Positions 25,436-34,989 of a stretch of 64,000 bases of DNA are shown here, one piece after another; positions within the stretch are counted from its first letter, which is position 1, and each line of letters opens with the position of its first letter. The translations under genes were made by a program, and so were the position numbers. Below the pieces are notes generated by a model. That model was not told the origin of the DNA. It did not search any database and saw nothing but the letters and a program-made list of their open reading frames with translations. Source of the stretch: Calothrix sp. PCC 6303 (GTDB lineage Bacteria; Cyanobacteriota; Cyanobacteriia; Cyanobacteriales; Nostocaceae); assembly GCF_000317435.1 (NCBI RefSeq), contig NC_019751.1:2480001-2544000 (forward strand), read 5' to 3'.

Positions 25436-27388
25436 CTACTTCAATAAATATTCCTTAACAAACATCACTGTTGCATAAAACTGAAAGTCGATATTTTTCT
25501 TCTTACTAAATCCGTGTCCTTCATCTTTCGCCATCAAATACCAAACAGGTACATTATTTTTTTGGACTGTTTTGACTATTTGTTCGGCTTCATTCAAAGG
25601 AACACGGGGGTCATTTTTCCCATGAATGACAAACAGCGGTTTTCTGATGTTTTGAGCGTTATTCAAAGGGGAAATTTTGAGTTGGAATTCCCGCATTTTC
25701 GGATCTCGCTCATCTCCATATTCCACACGTCTTAAATCACGCCGATAACTTTCGGTTTTTTCCAAGAATGTGACAAAGTTGGAGATGCCGACAATATCAA
25801 TTGCAGCACGGATTTTATCACTATATTTTGTGGCAACTGCCAATGACATATAACCCCCATAACTGCCACCTGTCACCATCACTCGATCTTTATCTAAATC
25901 TGCTTGAGTGGCAATCCAATTGAATAACGCATCGATATCTTTAACTGAATCTTCTCGTTTAAAGCCGTTATCCAGTTGAAGGAAGGTTTTTCCATAACCT
26001 GTAGAACCACGAACATTGGGGAACAACAAAGCTACACCCAATTCATTTAGGTAATAGTTATTACGTCCTAAAAATCCTGGACGAAATTGTGCTTCTGGAC
26101 CCCCATGAATGTCAATCATGATAGGGCGTTTACCAGTAAATTTAGCTGGCGGACGATAGAGAAAGCCAGAGATCATTTTGCCATCAAAACTTTTCCAGCG
26201 AACCAATTGTGCATCACTAAAATTTGCTGTGTTTAATCCTCCAGTTTCGCTTTGTGTCCAACGCTGAACTTTGTTATCACGAATATTTAAGGAGTAAATA
26301 TCAGCAGTAGAACGGGCTGAAACCAGGGTAAAACCTAAATCTACATTATTGCGATGCCAAGTAATCCCTAATATTTGTCCTACGGGTAGTTTTGGTAATG
26401 GTTTTTCTTTACGGGTGCTGGTGTCGAGAATATGTAAAATACTGGCACCATCTTCATTGCTGATGAAAGCTAGATTTTTCCCATCTTCAGAAAGTTCAAA
26501 TTCTTCGATATTCCAAGGAATATTTTGAGTCAGAAAACTATATTGCATTGTTGCTAAGTCAACATATGCTAATTGCTGAAACTCAGAACCTTTATCGGTA
26601 ATAATATATAGCCCCTTACCATCTGTACTAAATGCAGAGCCCCCATAGTAAATCTTCTCTTTACCTATTTTCGGTGTAATGAGTTTTTTGGTACCGGAAG
26701 CTACATTTACCAACCAGAGGTTACTTTCATTGGCGGAGATGTATTCTAATACTAATACTTGTGTGTCATCTGGCGACCAATCCAATACTCCCCAACCGCC
26801 ACCTTTGACTTGCATCAGCAGCTTGTCGCTTTGGGGGTTTTTGGGGTCAATTAGATAAAAATCATTATCTTGACCAGTGCGACGAGTAGATGTATAGATG
26901 ATTTTGTCACCTTTATTAGACCAAAGTCCACCACTATTTCTCGATTTCCCATCAGTTAATAGGGTAATATCTCCAGTGGCTAAATCATAGCGATAATTTT
27001 GGCTAAATTCGTTACCACCAATATCTTTACTGAAGACAAAATAATTACCCTCTGTGGGTTGAAAACTTCCACCAGAAGTGCGTTCTGGGAAAAACGTCAA
27101 CTGTTGACGATAGGCTAAAGGAGATTTGACTAGATGTATCTGCGGAGTATCTGCAAATCTGGTTGAAATGAGCATTTCTCGCCGCACTGGATGCCAACTT
27201 GCCAAGCTTGCAGCTCTAAAATTTGTATAGCGTTCAATTGTTGTAACTAAACTTGTAGGTATTGGGGGAATACCTTGAACAACTAGATTTTCGTTAGGGG
27301 TGATAGTGGAAGTTTGAGCTATTACTAGGTGTGAAGGTAGTATCACCACTGCAAAAAGGGTGATAAGGAATCTCGATAAAAATTGCAT
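25436..27388 (-). CDS. S9-family prolyl oligopeptidase-like peptidase
   Basis: 650 residues. A signal peptide (FLSRFLITLFAVVILPSHLV) is followed by a seven-bladed WD-like propeller (to about residue 380; repeated GG.WSNKGDKIIYTS, WSPDDTQVLVLE and similar) and an alpha/beta-hydrolase domain. The catalytic Ser is in GGSYGGYMS (about 507), Asp in GKNDPRVPL (about 593), and His in DEGHGF (about 624). Expected to cleave short peptides in the periplasm. ATG start at 27388. The full triad is present, so it should be active. Confidence 0.92.
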   Translation of the reverse strand: MQFLSRFLITLFAVVILPSHLVIAQTSTITPNENLVVQGIPPIPTSLVTTIERYTNFRAASLASWHPVRREMLISTRFADTPQIHLVKSPLAYRQQLTFFPERTSGGSFQPTEGNYFVFSKDIGGNEFSQNYRYDLATGDITLLTDGKSRNSGGLWSNKGDKIIYTSTRRTGQDNDFYLIDPKNPQSDKLLMQVKGGGWGVLDWSPDDTQVLVLEYISANESNLWLVNVASGTKKLITPKIGKEKIYYGGSAFSTDGKGLYIITDKGSEFQQLAYVDLATMQYSFLTQNIPWNIEEFELSEDGKNLAFISNEDGASILHILDTSTRKEKPLPKLPVGQILGITWHRNNVDLGFTLVSARSTADIYSLNIRDNKVQRWTQSETGGLNTANFSDAQLVRWKSFDGKMISGFLYRPPAKFTGKRPIMIDIHGGPEAQFRPGFLGRNNYYLNELGVALLFPNVRGSTGYGKTFLQLDNGFKREDSVKDIDALFNWIATQADLDKDRVMVTGGSYGGYMSLAVATKYSDKIRAAIDIVGISNFVTFLEKTESYRRDLRRVEYGDERDPKMREFQLKISPLNNAQNIRKPLFVIHGKNDPRVPLNEAEQIVKTVQKNNVPVWYLMAKDEGHGFSKKKNIDFQFYATVMFVKEYLLK

Positions 27389-27626
27389 TTATTGTAAAAA
27401 CTATGAACACCATATTGTTAGTAAAACATATATGACGAGAGTAGAAGGTGAGAATACCCGTTTACGCATCCCGCATTTATACAACGCCGCAAAGGTGAGA
27501 TGCTCCCAAAAAATGGGCGAACCAGAAGTTATCATATAAGCATTATGCAAAGTCTTTCTTGAAAGACGAAAAATTTCGCGTCTCTACAAGGGTTCCAGGT
27601 GACACATAATTAATTCATGGAGATGT

Positions 27627-28610
27627 CTAATGATAATAACCTTGGTACCATTGAACAAAGCGTTCGATACCTTCTTCAATACTGGTACTTGGCTTAAATC
27701 CAATATCTCGGATTAAATCATCCACATCTGCATATGTAGCAGTCACATCACCTGGTTGCATAGGTAAAAAGTTTTTCTCTGCTTTTTTACCCATTGCCGA
27801 TTCAATTAGTTGAATAAATCGTAATAATCCAACTGGCTTATTATTACCAATATTATAAATCTTATAGCAAGCGTTGCTGTTAATATTGGCGGACATTTTT
27901 TGCGGTGATTTATGGATTAATCGCGCTATCGCTTCAACTACATCATCAATATATGTAAAGTCACGTTGCATTTTGCCATAGTTATATACATCAATTGATT
28001 TATTTTGATCGATGGCTTTAGCAAATTTGAAATAAGCCATATCTGGTCTACCCCAGGTACCGTAAACTGTAAAGAAACGCAATCCAGTAATGGGTAAATT
28101 ATATAAATGGCTGTAGGAATGCGCCATTAGTTCATTGGCTTTTTTAGTCGCTGCGTATAATGAAATTGGATGATCTACATTATCGCTAACTGAGAATGGA
28201 ACTTTTATATTTGCACCATAAACGGAACTAGAAGATGCAAAAATTAAATGTTTAATTTGATTGTGACGACAAGCTTCAAGGATATTTGTAAATCCAATTA
28301 AGTTACTATCAATATATGCTTGGGGGTTTTCTAGTGAGTATCTGACTCCTGCTTGTGCAGCAAGGTGAACAACGCAATCAAATTTCTCCTGTTGAAATAG
28401 TTGGGATATTCCTAAGCTATCGATGAGGTCTAAATATTGAAATTTAAAATTAGAATTTAGATTTAATTGGCTTAATCTTGCTTTTTTAAGACTGACATCG
28501 TAGTAAGAATTAAGATTGTCAATTCCATAAATTTGCTCACTTTCAAGAAGTAATTCTTCTGCTAAGTGATAACCGATAAAACCTGCAACCCCTGTAATTA
28601 AAATTTTCAT
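27627..28610 (-). CDS. NAD-dependent epimerase (UDP-glucuronate 4-epimerase-like)
   Basis: 327-residue extended SDR enzyme. It shows the NAD-binding GVAGFIGYHLAEELL, the specificity region HLAAQAGVRYSLENP, the catalytic YAATKKANELMAHSYSHLY (Tyr and Lys), and RFFTVYGTWGRPDMA, which together resemble UDP-glucuronate 4-epimerases. It would supply UDP-galacturonate for a surface polysaccharide. It ends the minus-strand polysaccharide cluster. Note that the UDP-glucose dehydrogenase gene of this cluster (36477-37348) is broken, so UDP-glucuronate must come from elsewhere. ATG start at 28610. Confidence 0.87.
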   Translation of the reverse strand: MKILITGVAGFIGYHLAEELLLESEQIYGIDNLNSYYDVSLKKARLSQLNLNSNFKFQYLDLIDSLGISQLFQQEKFDCVVHLAAQAGVRYSLENPQAYIDSNLIGFTNILEACRHNQIKHLIFASSSSVYGANIKVPFSVSDNVDHPISLYAATKKANELMAHSYSHLYNLPITGLRFFTVYGTWGRPDMAYFKFAKAIDQNKSIDVYNYGKMQRDFTYIDDVVEAIARLIHKSPQKMSANINSNACYKIYNIGNNKPVGLLRFIQLIESAMGKKAEKNFLPMQPGDVTATYADVDDLIRDIGFKPSTSIEEGIERFVQWYQGYYH

Positions 28611-29026
28611 AAATTACCTCAAGATATTTTGTTTTTTGTAAGTTGTGCTTTAGTAAAAACTGTTGGTGCTGAATCACAACTATCAACTCTAGATGGAATG
28701 TCTTTGATTTACGCAAATCTATTTATTTTCACGTACAAATCTTTATTGCTTGGATAATTGGTTTATTTTGTGATGTGGGATAAAATAATATGCTAATTTT
28801 ATTGGGTTGAATATTTAGCTGTTGTGGATTCGTTTCTAGTTGTAATACTTAAAAATTTCCCACTTTTATCTGCTTGGATTCTTCCTTTTTGAGTAAGTAA
28901 TGATTCATCACAACAACCTTGATATAATTTCTGTTAGTTGTATGTACTTTGTCCGTGACGCAGGAAAATTAGACGGGTTAAATTTGCGAAGTTTTTGTTG
29001 TTGGATATCTAATAACAAGTTACTCT
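28611..29026. other. Intergenic, nothing recognised
   Basis: AT-rich spacer between the ABC exporter stop and the epimerase start. A plus-strand frame at 28900-29202 runs into the ABC gene in antisense and shows no coding signature. Confidence 0.35.
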
Positions 29027-30883
29027 TTATACCTGCACTGAAAAAGAATCTGGGCGATCGCAATTATTTCCTAATGCTGATTGCAATGCATACATCGCTG
29101 CATACCTACCACCTTGATACATTAGTTCCTCGTGAGTGCCTTTTTCTAAAACTTCCCCTGCTTCGATATAAACAATTAAGTCAGCATTCTGAACTGCTTT
29201 GAGGTTATGGGAAATTGTAAAAGTTGTGCGTCTTTCAGTCAATCGATTCAACGCTTCATTTACCGCATGTTCGTTTTCCTGGTCTAAACCTGTGGTTGGT
29301 TCATCTAAAATAACTATGGGTGATTGACGTACCGCAGCACGAGCGATCGCAATTCTTTGTCTTTGTCCTCCCGAAAGTGTTGCCCCCCGTTCTCCTAAAA
29401 TTGTGTTGTATCCTTGCGGTAATTGCAGAATAAAATCATGGGCATTAGCTAACTTTGCAGCTTGCTCAATTTCTTTGTCTGATGCATTTAAATCACCGTA
29501 GGCAATGTTATCTCTTACACTGGCTGCGAATAACACACTTTCCTGTAAAACTACGCTAATTTGCCGACGTAGAGATTGTATTTTATACTCACGTAAATCA
29601 TGTCCATCGATGAAAATTCCTCCGGTGGTTGGGTCGTAGAGTCGGAGCAATAAGCTTGTCAGTGTTGACTTTCCAGCACCCGAAGCCCCTACCAAAGCCA
29701 CGCGCTGACCGGGTAAGACTGTAAAGTTAATGTTTTTCAGGATACTTTGTTCGCAATTGTAGGCGAAACTGACGTTTTTAAAATGCATATCCCCGTGAAA
29801 ACGCGGAGCCTCTTTTGACCAATGAGTGTCCTGTATATCGGGAACAGTATCAAGGATATCAAGAATGCGATCGCCTGATGCAGTCGCTTTGGCAATTTGT
29901 CCGACATATTTTGCTAGTAACCGCATGGGTTTAAAGGCAATACGGAAATAATTGACAAATACTAATAAATCACCGGGGGTAATATGATTACCCATCACTA
30001 AATGCACACCTCGCCATAGTACCAAAGCGGTGGCAACTCCAACTAAAAGTTCCACCATTCTTTCCATCCCTGCGGCAAGTTTTTGTGCTTTGGTACTTTC
30101 TTGAAAACTTTGACGATTTTGGTTTGCAAAGGTATTTTCTAGCATGGACTGAAGAGACAGTGCTTGTACAATTTTAATTGCACCAAGGGATTCTGCTGTC
30201 ACATCTGCTAATAATCCTTCCCTTTGACGTTGAGATTTGACTATTCCCCGAATTTTTGTTGTTAAACGTGCTGTTGCAAAAATAAATATTGGAAATATCG
30301 CTAAAGCAAAAATGGCTAATTCCCAATGTACCCAAAACATGACAATAATCATGCCTAAAATTGTGCAAGAATTAGCGACTAAGGGTAATAAGGACATCAC
30401 TGTTACTTCTCGCAGTTTAGAAATATCTGAAGTGACACGGGTAATTAAATCACCACTTTTAACTCGATGATGAAAAGATAGGGAAAGATTTTGAATATGG
30501 CGATAAAGTTCGGCTCGAATTTCTGTTAAGATGTTACTTGCAGCTAATGACATTCCATATATACTAAAGTAGGCTGCAAAAGCACGTAAAGCAGTTATTA
30601 TGATTAATGCGATCGCAAGTACAGCAACTAAACTAAATGGGTCTAATCCTTGAAATAAAGGAATTTCTGAGATTTTTTCTTTAAAGTTCGGGACAAGAAT
30701 ATAGTCAAAAATAAATTTGAGCGGCCAAGGTTCTAAGAGGTGAAGAAATATCTCCGCTATTAAAGCAATAAAAGATGTAATTAGTAACTTGTTTTGCTGC
30801 TGAATTTGAGGTGAAAAACGCTGCCAAATTCTTACCATTACAGGTAAAGCGTTTTTAATACTTTTGGGTTTTTTCTGTGTCAT
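29027..30883 (-). CDS. ABC exporter, MsbA-like (fused membrane and ATPase domains)
   Basis: 618 residues: six transmembrane helices (about 30-320) joined to one ATPase domain. Walker A GASGAGKST is near residue 397-405, signature LSGGQRQRIA near 501 and Walker B IVILDEPTTGLD near 520; the switch His is in TISHNL. It should act as a homodimer in the inner membrane, exporting a lipid, lipid-linked glycan or similar. Location among glycosyltransferases points to polysaccharide or glycolipid export. ATG start at 30883. Confidence 0.9.
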   Translation of the reverse strand: MTQKKPKSIKNALPVMVRIWQRFSPQIQQQNKLLITSFIALIAEIFLHLLEPWPLKFIFDYILVPNFKEKISEIPLFQGLDPFSLVAVLAIALIIITALRAFAAYFSIYGMSLAASNILTEIRAELYRHIQNLSLSFHHRVKSGDLITRVTSDISKLREVTVMSLLPLVANSCTILGMIIVMFWVHWELAIFALAIFPIFIFATARLTTKIRGIVKSQRQREGLLADVTAESLGAIKIVQALSLQSMLENTFANQNRQSFQESTKAQKLAAGMERMVELLVGVATALVLWRGVHLVMGNHITPGDLLVFVNYFRIAFKPMRLLAKYVGQIAKATASGDRILDILDTVPDIQDTHWSKEAPRFHGDMHFKNVSFAYNCEQSILKNINFTVLPGQRVALVGASGAGKSTLTSLLLRLYDPTTGGIFIDGHDLREYKIQSLRRQISVVLQESVLFAASVRDNIAYGDLNASDKEIEQAAKLANAHDFILQLPQGYNTILGERGATLSGGQRQRIAIARAAVRQSPIVILDEPTTGLDQENEHAVNEALNRLTERRTTFTISHNLKAVQNADLIVYIEAGEVLEKGTHEELMYQGGRYAAMYALQSALGNNCDRPDSFSVQV

Positions 30884-31184
30884 TTTCTCGGTGTATATGA
30901 ATCTGAGTTAAGTAAATAATTTTTAAATAAAGATTAATAGAATATACTTCAATTTTTTAGTCTCATGAGCATAGGCTTTGACTATTAGACTGGGATTTGA
31001 ATTTCAGTCATGGTGAACTTATTCAAGCAAATATTGGCTCTTTTTACTGCATTTTTACTAGGTGCAAGATATAAAGAAACTACTTGTGTATTTAAAGGTT
31101 TGTAGTCAGAAATTTAGTCATTATATCTGTTATATTTGAGCAATAAATCGCTGACTACAATTGTAAGTTGCCTTTGCAAAAAAA
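30884..31184. other. Intergenic, nothing recognised
   Basis: AT-rich spacer between the GT2 glycosyltransferase stop and the ABC exporter start; no frame, hairpin or repeat could be supported. Confidence 0.35.
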
Positions 31185-32237
31185 CTATTGACTAGAAACT
31201 AATTCCCGTTGTTGAGGATTGGTTTCAGATAGCGATTGATACTGTTGTGGTAGACTTTTCACATAATTATCTGTGATAACTTGATTAATTTTCCGTTCCA
31301 GATTAATCGCCCATTTTTCTAACCATAATGGATTCCAACCAAAGGTAATATAATTTAGGAAAGGTATCAAAAAACCTTTGTGTCGTCGATGTCCCATCCG
31401 TTGGTAGCGTTTCTCGAAATATCTATCTTTGGTTGCAAGATTCCATTTTTGAGCAAAATGTTCTAAGCTAGCAACTTCCCAAGCATTACTCCAACGCACC
31501 ATAAAAAACGCTAGTTCGGGTAACTCCCATTTTAAACCAGGTACATAGGTGACAACAGAAGCAGGTTCACAATAAAAACTACCACCAGCATTATTGACAG
31601 TCATGCAAAAGTCTATATGTTCACGAGTACTAAGGAATCCTTCATCTAGCAAACCAATTTTTTGGAAAATATCACTTTTAATTAACATACAATGGAATTC
31701 TGCAAATTCACATTTTTGACGTTGTAACTGTTCTTTTATTTCTGCTACTTTACGGTTGACAAAGTAATGTTTCTCATGAACTTTGCGTTTAATTCTGCCG
31801 TCATCTTTTACATGTTCAACAATATGTGCTTCTCCACCTGCTAAATGCACAACTTCACCAAAGTTTTTGCCAATACAAGTCAAAGGACAAACAACGGTTG
31901 CATTTGTTTCTTCTGAACATTGCAACAAAGATTCTAACCAGTTTGGACTCACCAAAACATCATTATCTATAAATAACAGATATTCAGTATCTACATGGGG
32001 AATAGCTAAATTGCGTGCTTGATTTGGAGATAGATAATAATCTCTACGAATCAGTCGAAAATCCTTTGCTTGAGATTGTTCTTCTAAATATTTTTGAATT
32101 TTTTGAGGAGAATTAGCATCTACATAAATCAACTTGAAAGGTACTGTCGTATGCTCGTAAATACTTTCCAGAGATTCACGGGTAAAACTGAAACGTTCCC
32201 GTTGAGATATAACAATAGTTACTTGTGGGTTGTTCAT
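31185..32237 (-). CDS. Family 2 glycosyltransferase
   Basis: 350 residues with a GT-A fold. The N-terminus reads VTIVISQRERFSFTRESLESI, followed by FKLIYVDANSP and the metal-binding LLFIDNDVLVSPNWLE (DxD-like DND). A later region, LDEGFLSTREHIDFCMTV, is the usual acceptor-side acidic motif. It transfers a sugar from a nucleotide donor, presumably during surface polysaccharide synthesis; donor and acceptor are unknown. ATG start at 32237. Part of the minus-strand cluster with four glycosyltransferases. Confidence 0.87.
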   Translation of the reverse strand: MNNPQVTIVISQRERFSFTRESLESIYEHTTVPFKLIYVDANSPQKIQKYLEEQSQAKDFRLIRRDYYLSPNQARNLAIPHVDTEYLLFIDNDVLVSPNWLESLLQCSEETNATVVCPLTCIGKNFGEVVHLAGGEAHIVEHVKDDGRIKRKVHEKHYFVNRKVAEIKEQLQRQKCEFAEFHCMLIKSDIFQKIGLLDEGFLSTREHIDFCMTVNNAGGSFYCEPASVVTYVPGLKWELPELAFFMVRWSNAWEVASLEHFAQKWNLATKDRYFEKRYQRMGHRRHKGFLIPFLNYITFGWNPLWLEKWAINLERKINQVITDNYVKSLPQQYQSLSETNPQQRELVSSQ

Positions 32238-32393
32238 AATTAATGACCAATAATTCCTTGATAGTAATTACGGATTGATACGTGGAGTTAATCAAAGTAC
32301 CTCAAACAAGAAGTTACAGTATTTCTCTAAGCAAAGAGATAATATCAAAACGAAACTCCTTCTCTTCTCTGCATCTCTACGTGAGATTCATCT

Positions 32394-33632
32394 CTATCCT
32401 GAATCAGCGACACCAAAAGAAACTACACAGCAGTTAGCTGGGGGTGTAATCAACGAATCTGATGATTTCAATACATGTTGATAAATACTCAACCAATTAC
32501 CCTGTTCAATTTCTGGTGTCAGTTGCTGACATACTTTTTCCTGTGCTGCAACACCAAATTTTTGTCGCAATTCTGGTTTATCAGCTAAATATTTGAAAGC
32601 AGCAGCTAATTCTGAACTACTACCAGGATTCACCAACAAACCATTAATATTATCCTCAATTATTTCCCCGATCGCATCCACATTTGTCCCCACAATTGCA
32701 CAACCTGCTAACATTGCTTCGAGTAAAGCATTGGGGCAACCATCGGTCAGAGAAGGTATGGTAAAGATATCTAGATGTGGTAAATAAGCTAAAGCTTCTT
32801 CCCGACTTTTAATCCCTGTAATTCGCAGTTTAGTTCCCAGGGTAGATTGCTGTAATTCATATTCCCAATATAGCTTTTCTTTATCAACAAAGTCACCAAC
32901 TAATAATAGAGTAATATCAATTTCCTGACTTAGTTTCGTACAAGCATCTAACAGAAACTCAATCCCCTTTTTATCACGAAATCTCCCTGTAGTTCCAATA
33001 ATTAAACCAGATAATTCATCGAATAAAGCTGGTTTGGGAAGACTTGTAAAATCAATCGGGACAATCGAATTCCAGAAAGCAGAGGATTTTGATTGGATGC
33101 TAGGAACGAGAACATGGGCACGTTTTTGTAAATCTCGACTGACAAAAGTAGTCCAAGCGGAAGTTTCTAAAATCCAAGCAATTTGACCGTAATTTTTGGG
33201 ATTAAAAATATGTTTGTGTAAGTCTGAACCACGCACACTGTTAATTACTGGGATATTATTTTCTTTCGCCAACATTGTGGTGACATAACCAGTTTCCACC
33301 AAAAATAATGCATGAAAAAGGTCGAATTTATATTTTTGATGGAGACATTTTAATTGAAAATAAACATCAGCTAAAAAGTCCGTCACTTCTGTTACACCGT
33401 CACGAGATGCTGATTTGATTCTATGTACAAATATATTATCTTGTACAGTTGTTTTACAGCTAGCACGACGATAAGTACTTTTTTCTACTAAACGTTGTTT
33501 GGAACGAAAAACTGCGACGTGAACTTCATAACCCACCTCTCTCAGCATTTTAGCAATGCGATTTACTGACTCACCAACTCCACCAACATCGGGAGGATAT
33601 TCTAAGGTTGTGATACAGATTTTTTTGGTCAT
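32394..33632 (-). CDS. Family 4 glycosyltransferase
   Basis: 412 residues, GT-B fold. It begins KICITTLEYPPDVGGVGESV, a typical GT4 acceptor-domain start, and holds the donor-site motif with FTIPSLTDGCPNALLEAMLAG (E-x7-E type) and VGTNVDAIGEIIEDNINGLLV. Expected to be a retaining sugar transferase acting on a lipid-linked or polysaccharide acceptor. ATG start at 33632. It lies 41 bases after the next glycosyltransferase gene's stop, consistent with one transcript. Confidence 0.88.
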   Translation of the reverse strand: MTKKICITTLEYPPDVGGVGESVNRIAKMLREVGYEVHVAVFRSKQRLVEKSTYRRASCKTTVQDNIFVHRIKSASRDGVTEVTDFLADVYFQLKCLHQKYKFDLFHALFLVETGYVTTMLAKENNIPVINSVRGSDLHKHIFNPKNYGQIAWILETSAWTTFVSRDLQKRAHVLVPSIQSKSSAFWNSIVPIDFTSLPKPALFDELSGLIIGTTGRFRDKKGIEFLLDACTKLSQEIDITLLLVGDFVDKEKLYWEYELQQSTLGTKLRITGIKSREEALAYLPHLDIFTIPSLTDGCPNALLEAMLAGCAIVGTNVDAIGEIIEDNINGLLVNPGSSSELAAAFKYLADKPELRQKFGVAAQEKVCQQLTPEIEQGNWLSIYQHVLKSSDSLITPPANCCVVSFGVADSG

Positions 33633-33673
33633 AATTTTATTTGGTTGTAAGGTAAAGGTAAACAGAAAATTAA

Positions 33674-34858
33674 TTAAACTACTTGTGGTTGGGGAATAAG
33701 TTGTTTTAATAGTGAGGTGGTATTTTCTACACCATTAAAATCAAAGTTTATAGTATTATGGTCTTTTCTTAGGTAATTAATTATTTCGTCTGCAAATATT
33801 TCCGGCTGTAATTCTTGCGGTTGAATCATTTTTACTACACCTAACTTTTCGAGTTTTTCGGCTCGCATTTGTTGTTCTTGGTCGTCGTTACCTGTAAAGG
33901 GTAATATCATGGCTTTTACACCTATTGTCATAATATTTAGAGTGGTGTTATAGCCGGACATGCTAATAGATAAGTCGGCTTTTTGCATATAACTGAGTAA
34001 ATTTGTGGTGTAGCAGCTAACGCTGATATTTTCGTGATTAGCTGTGAGATTTTGCCAGTTATCTAATTTTTCTGGGGAGATAAATGGTCCTGTAAATACT
34101 TGGATGTGGTGGGGAATTTTTTGTGCAAGTATAGGTGCTGATGCTACTACACAATCGATTAATTCATGACCAAATCTTCCACCACCAACACTCACTAAGA
34201 TAAGTGGATTATCTGATTCAATAATTGCTTGCTCTTCTGAATTTAAAATCGGGTTTATGGGTGGTTTCTGAACAACAAACCCTGTGTAACTAATTTGACA
34301 TCTTATATCTGCTAAACGTGTAAAAGTTTCTGCCAAGGGATAAAATTTGGGGTCCCCATGAATTAGCAGTAAATCGAAATATTTATTCATCAATTTACAA
34401 ACTTTTTCTTCATAATCAACACGATTACTTTTGGTAACGACTATATCACGTAAACTCGAAACCACCTTCACTGGTTTTTTGCTTGCTTTTGCCTGTTCGA
34501 GTAGGGGAATCAACTCAAATTTAAATTTTCCTCTACCAAAGGGGAATAATTCAATCATGAAAATATCAGGTTGAAATTGATTGAAAATTTCCAAAAGTTT
34601 ATTTTTGCGAATTTCTTGAACTTCTGCGAGTGTGAATGACGTATCGACTACTTGTAATGATTGAAATTCAGAATCTGTTTTGATTGCGGGTAAATTGATT
34701 ACTTCAATACCATCAGGAAATGGAAATTCTTGAATTACTTCTCCACCATTAATAAAACAAACTTGAAATTCTGGTATCAAACCACGAACTATTTCCATGC
34801 TGCGAACTAAATGACCCATACCTAAAATATGCTGGCAGTAAAACATGAGTTTTTTCAT
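33674..34858 (-). CDS. MurG-like glycosyltransferase, paralogue A
   Basis: 394 residues, GT-B fold of the MurG/GT28-like type. The start MLFYCQHILGMGHLVRSM-like motif (YCQHILGMGHLVRS) binds the acceptor side. ILVSVGGGRFGHELID and the ISMSGYNTTLNIM donor-site motif follow. It shares order and motifs with the next gene (34990-36201), so the two are paralogues. Role probably in surface glycan synthesis; donor unknown. ATG start at 34858. Confidence 0.78.
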   Translation of the reverse strand: MKKLMFYCQHILGMGHLVRSMEIVRGLIPEFQVCFINGGEVIQEFPFPDGIEVINLPAIKTDSEFQSLQVVDTSFTLAEVQEIRKNKLLEIFNQFQPDIFMIELFPFGRGKFKFELIPLLEQAKASKKPVKVVSSLRDIVVTKSNRVDYEEKVCKLMNKYFDLLLIHGDPKFYPLAETFTRLADIRCQISYTGFVVQKPPINPILNSEEQAIIESDNPLILVSVGGGRFGHELIDCVVASAPILAQKIPHHIQVFTGPFISPEKLDNWQNLTANHENISVSCYTTNLLSYMQKADLSISMSGYNTTLNIMTIGVKAMILPFTGNDDQEQQMRAEKLEKLGVVKMIQPQELQPEIFADEIINYLRKDHNTINFDFNGVENTTSLLKQLIPQPQVV

Positions 34859-34989
34859 TATTTTTTCCTCTGTGTAATATTCAGGTTTTGCTATTTAAAT
34901 TATTAATTTTTGTTCTGCAAATGAATCGGAGTCATTAGCTATATATTCTCGGTGATTAATGCGGTTGCTAGATGGTTATTTTTATTGGA

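Noticed and set aside
28900-29202. 100-codon plus-strand frame near the ABC exporter
   Set aside because: Runs antisense into the well-supported ABC transporter gene; no ribosome site or homology features.
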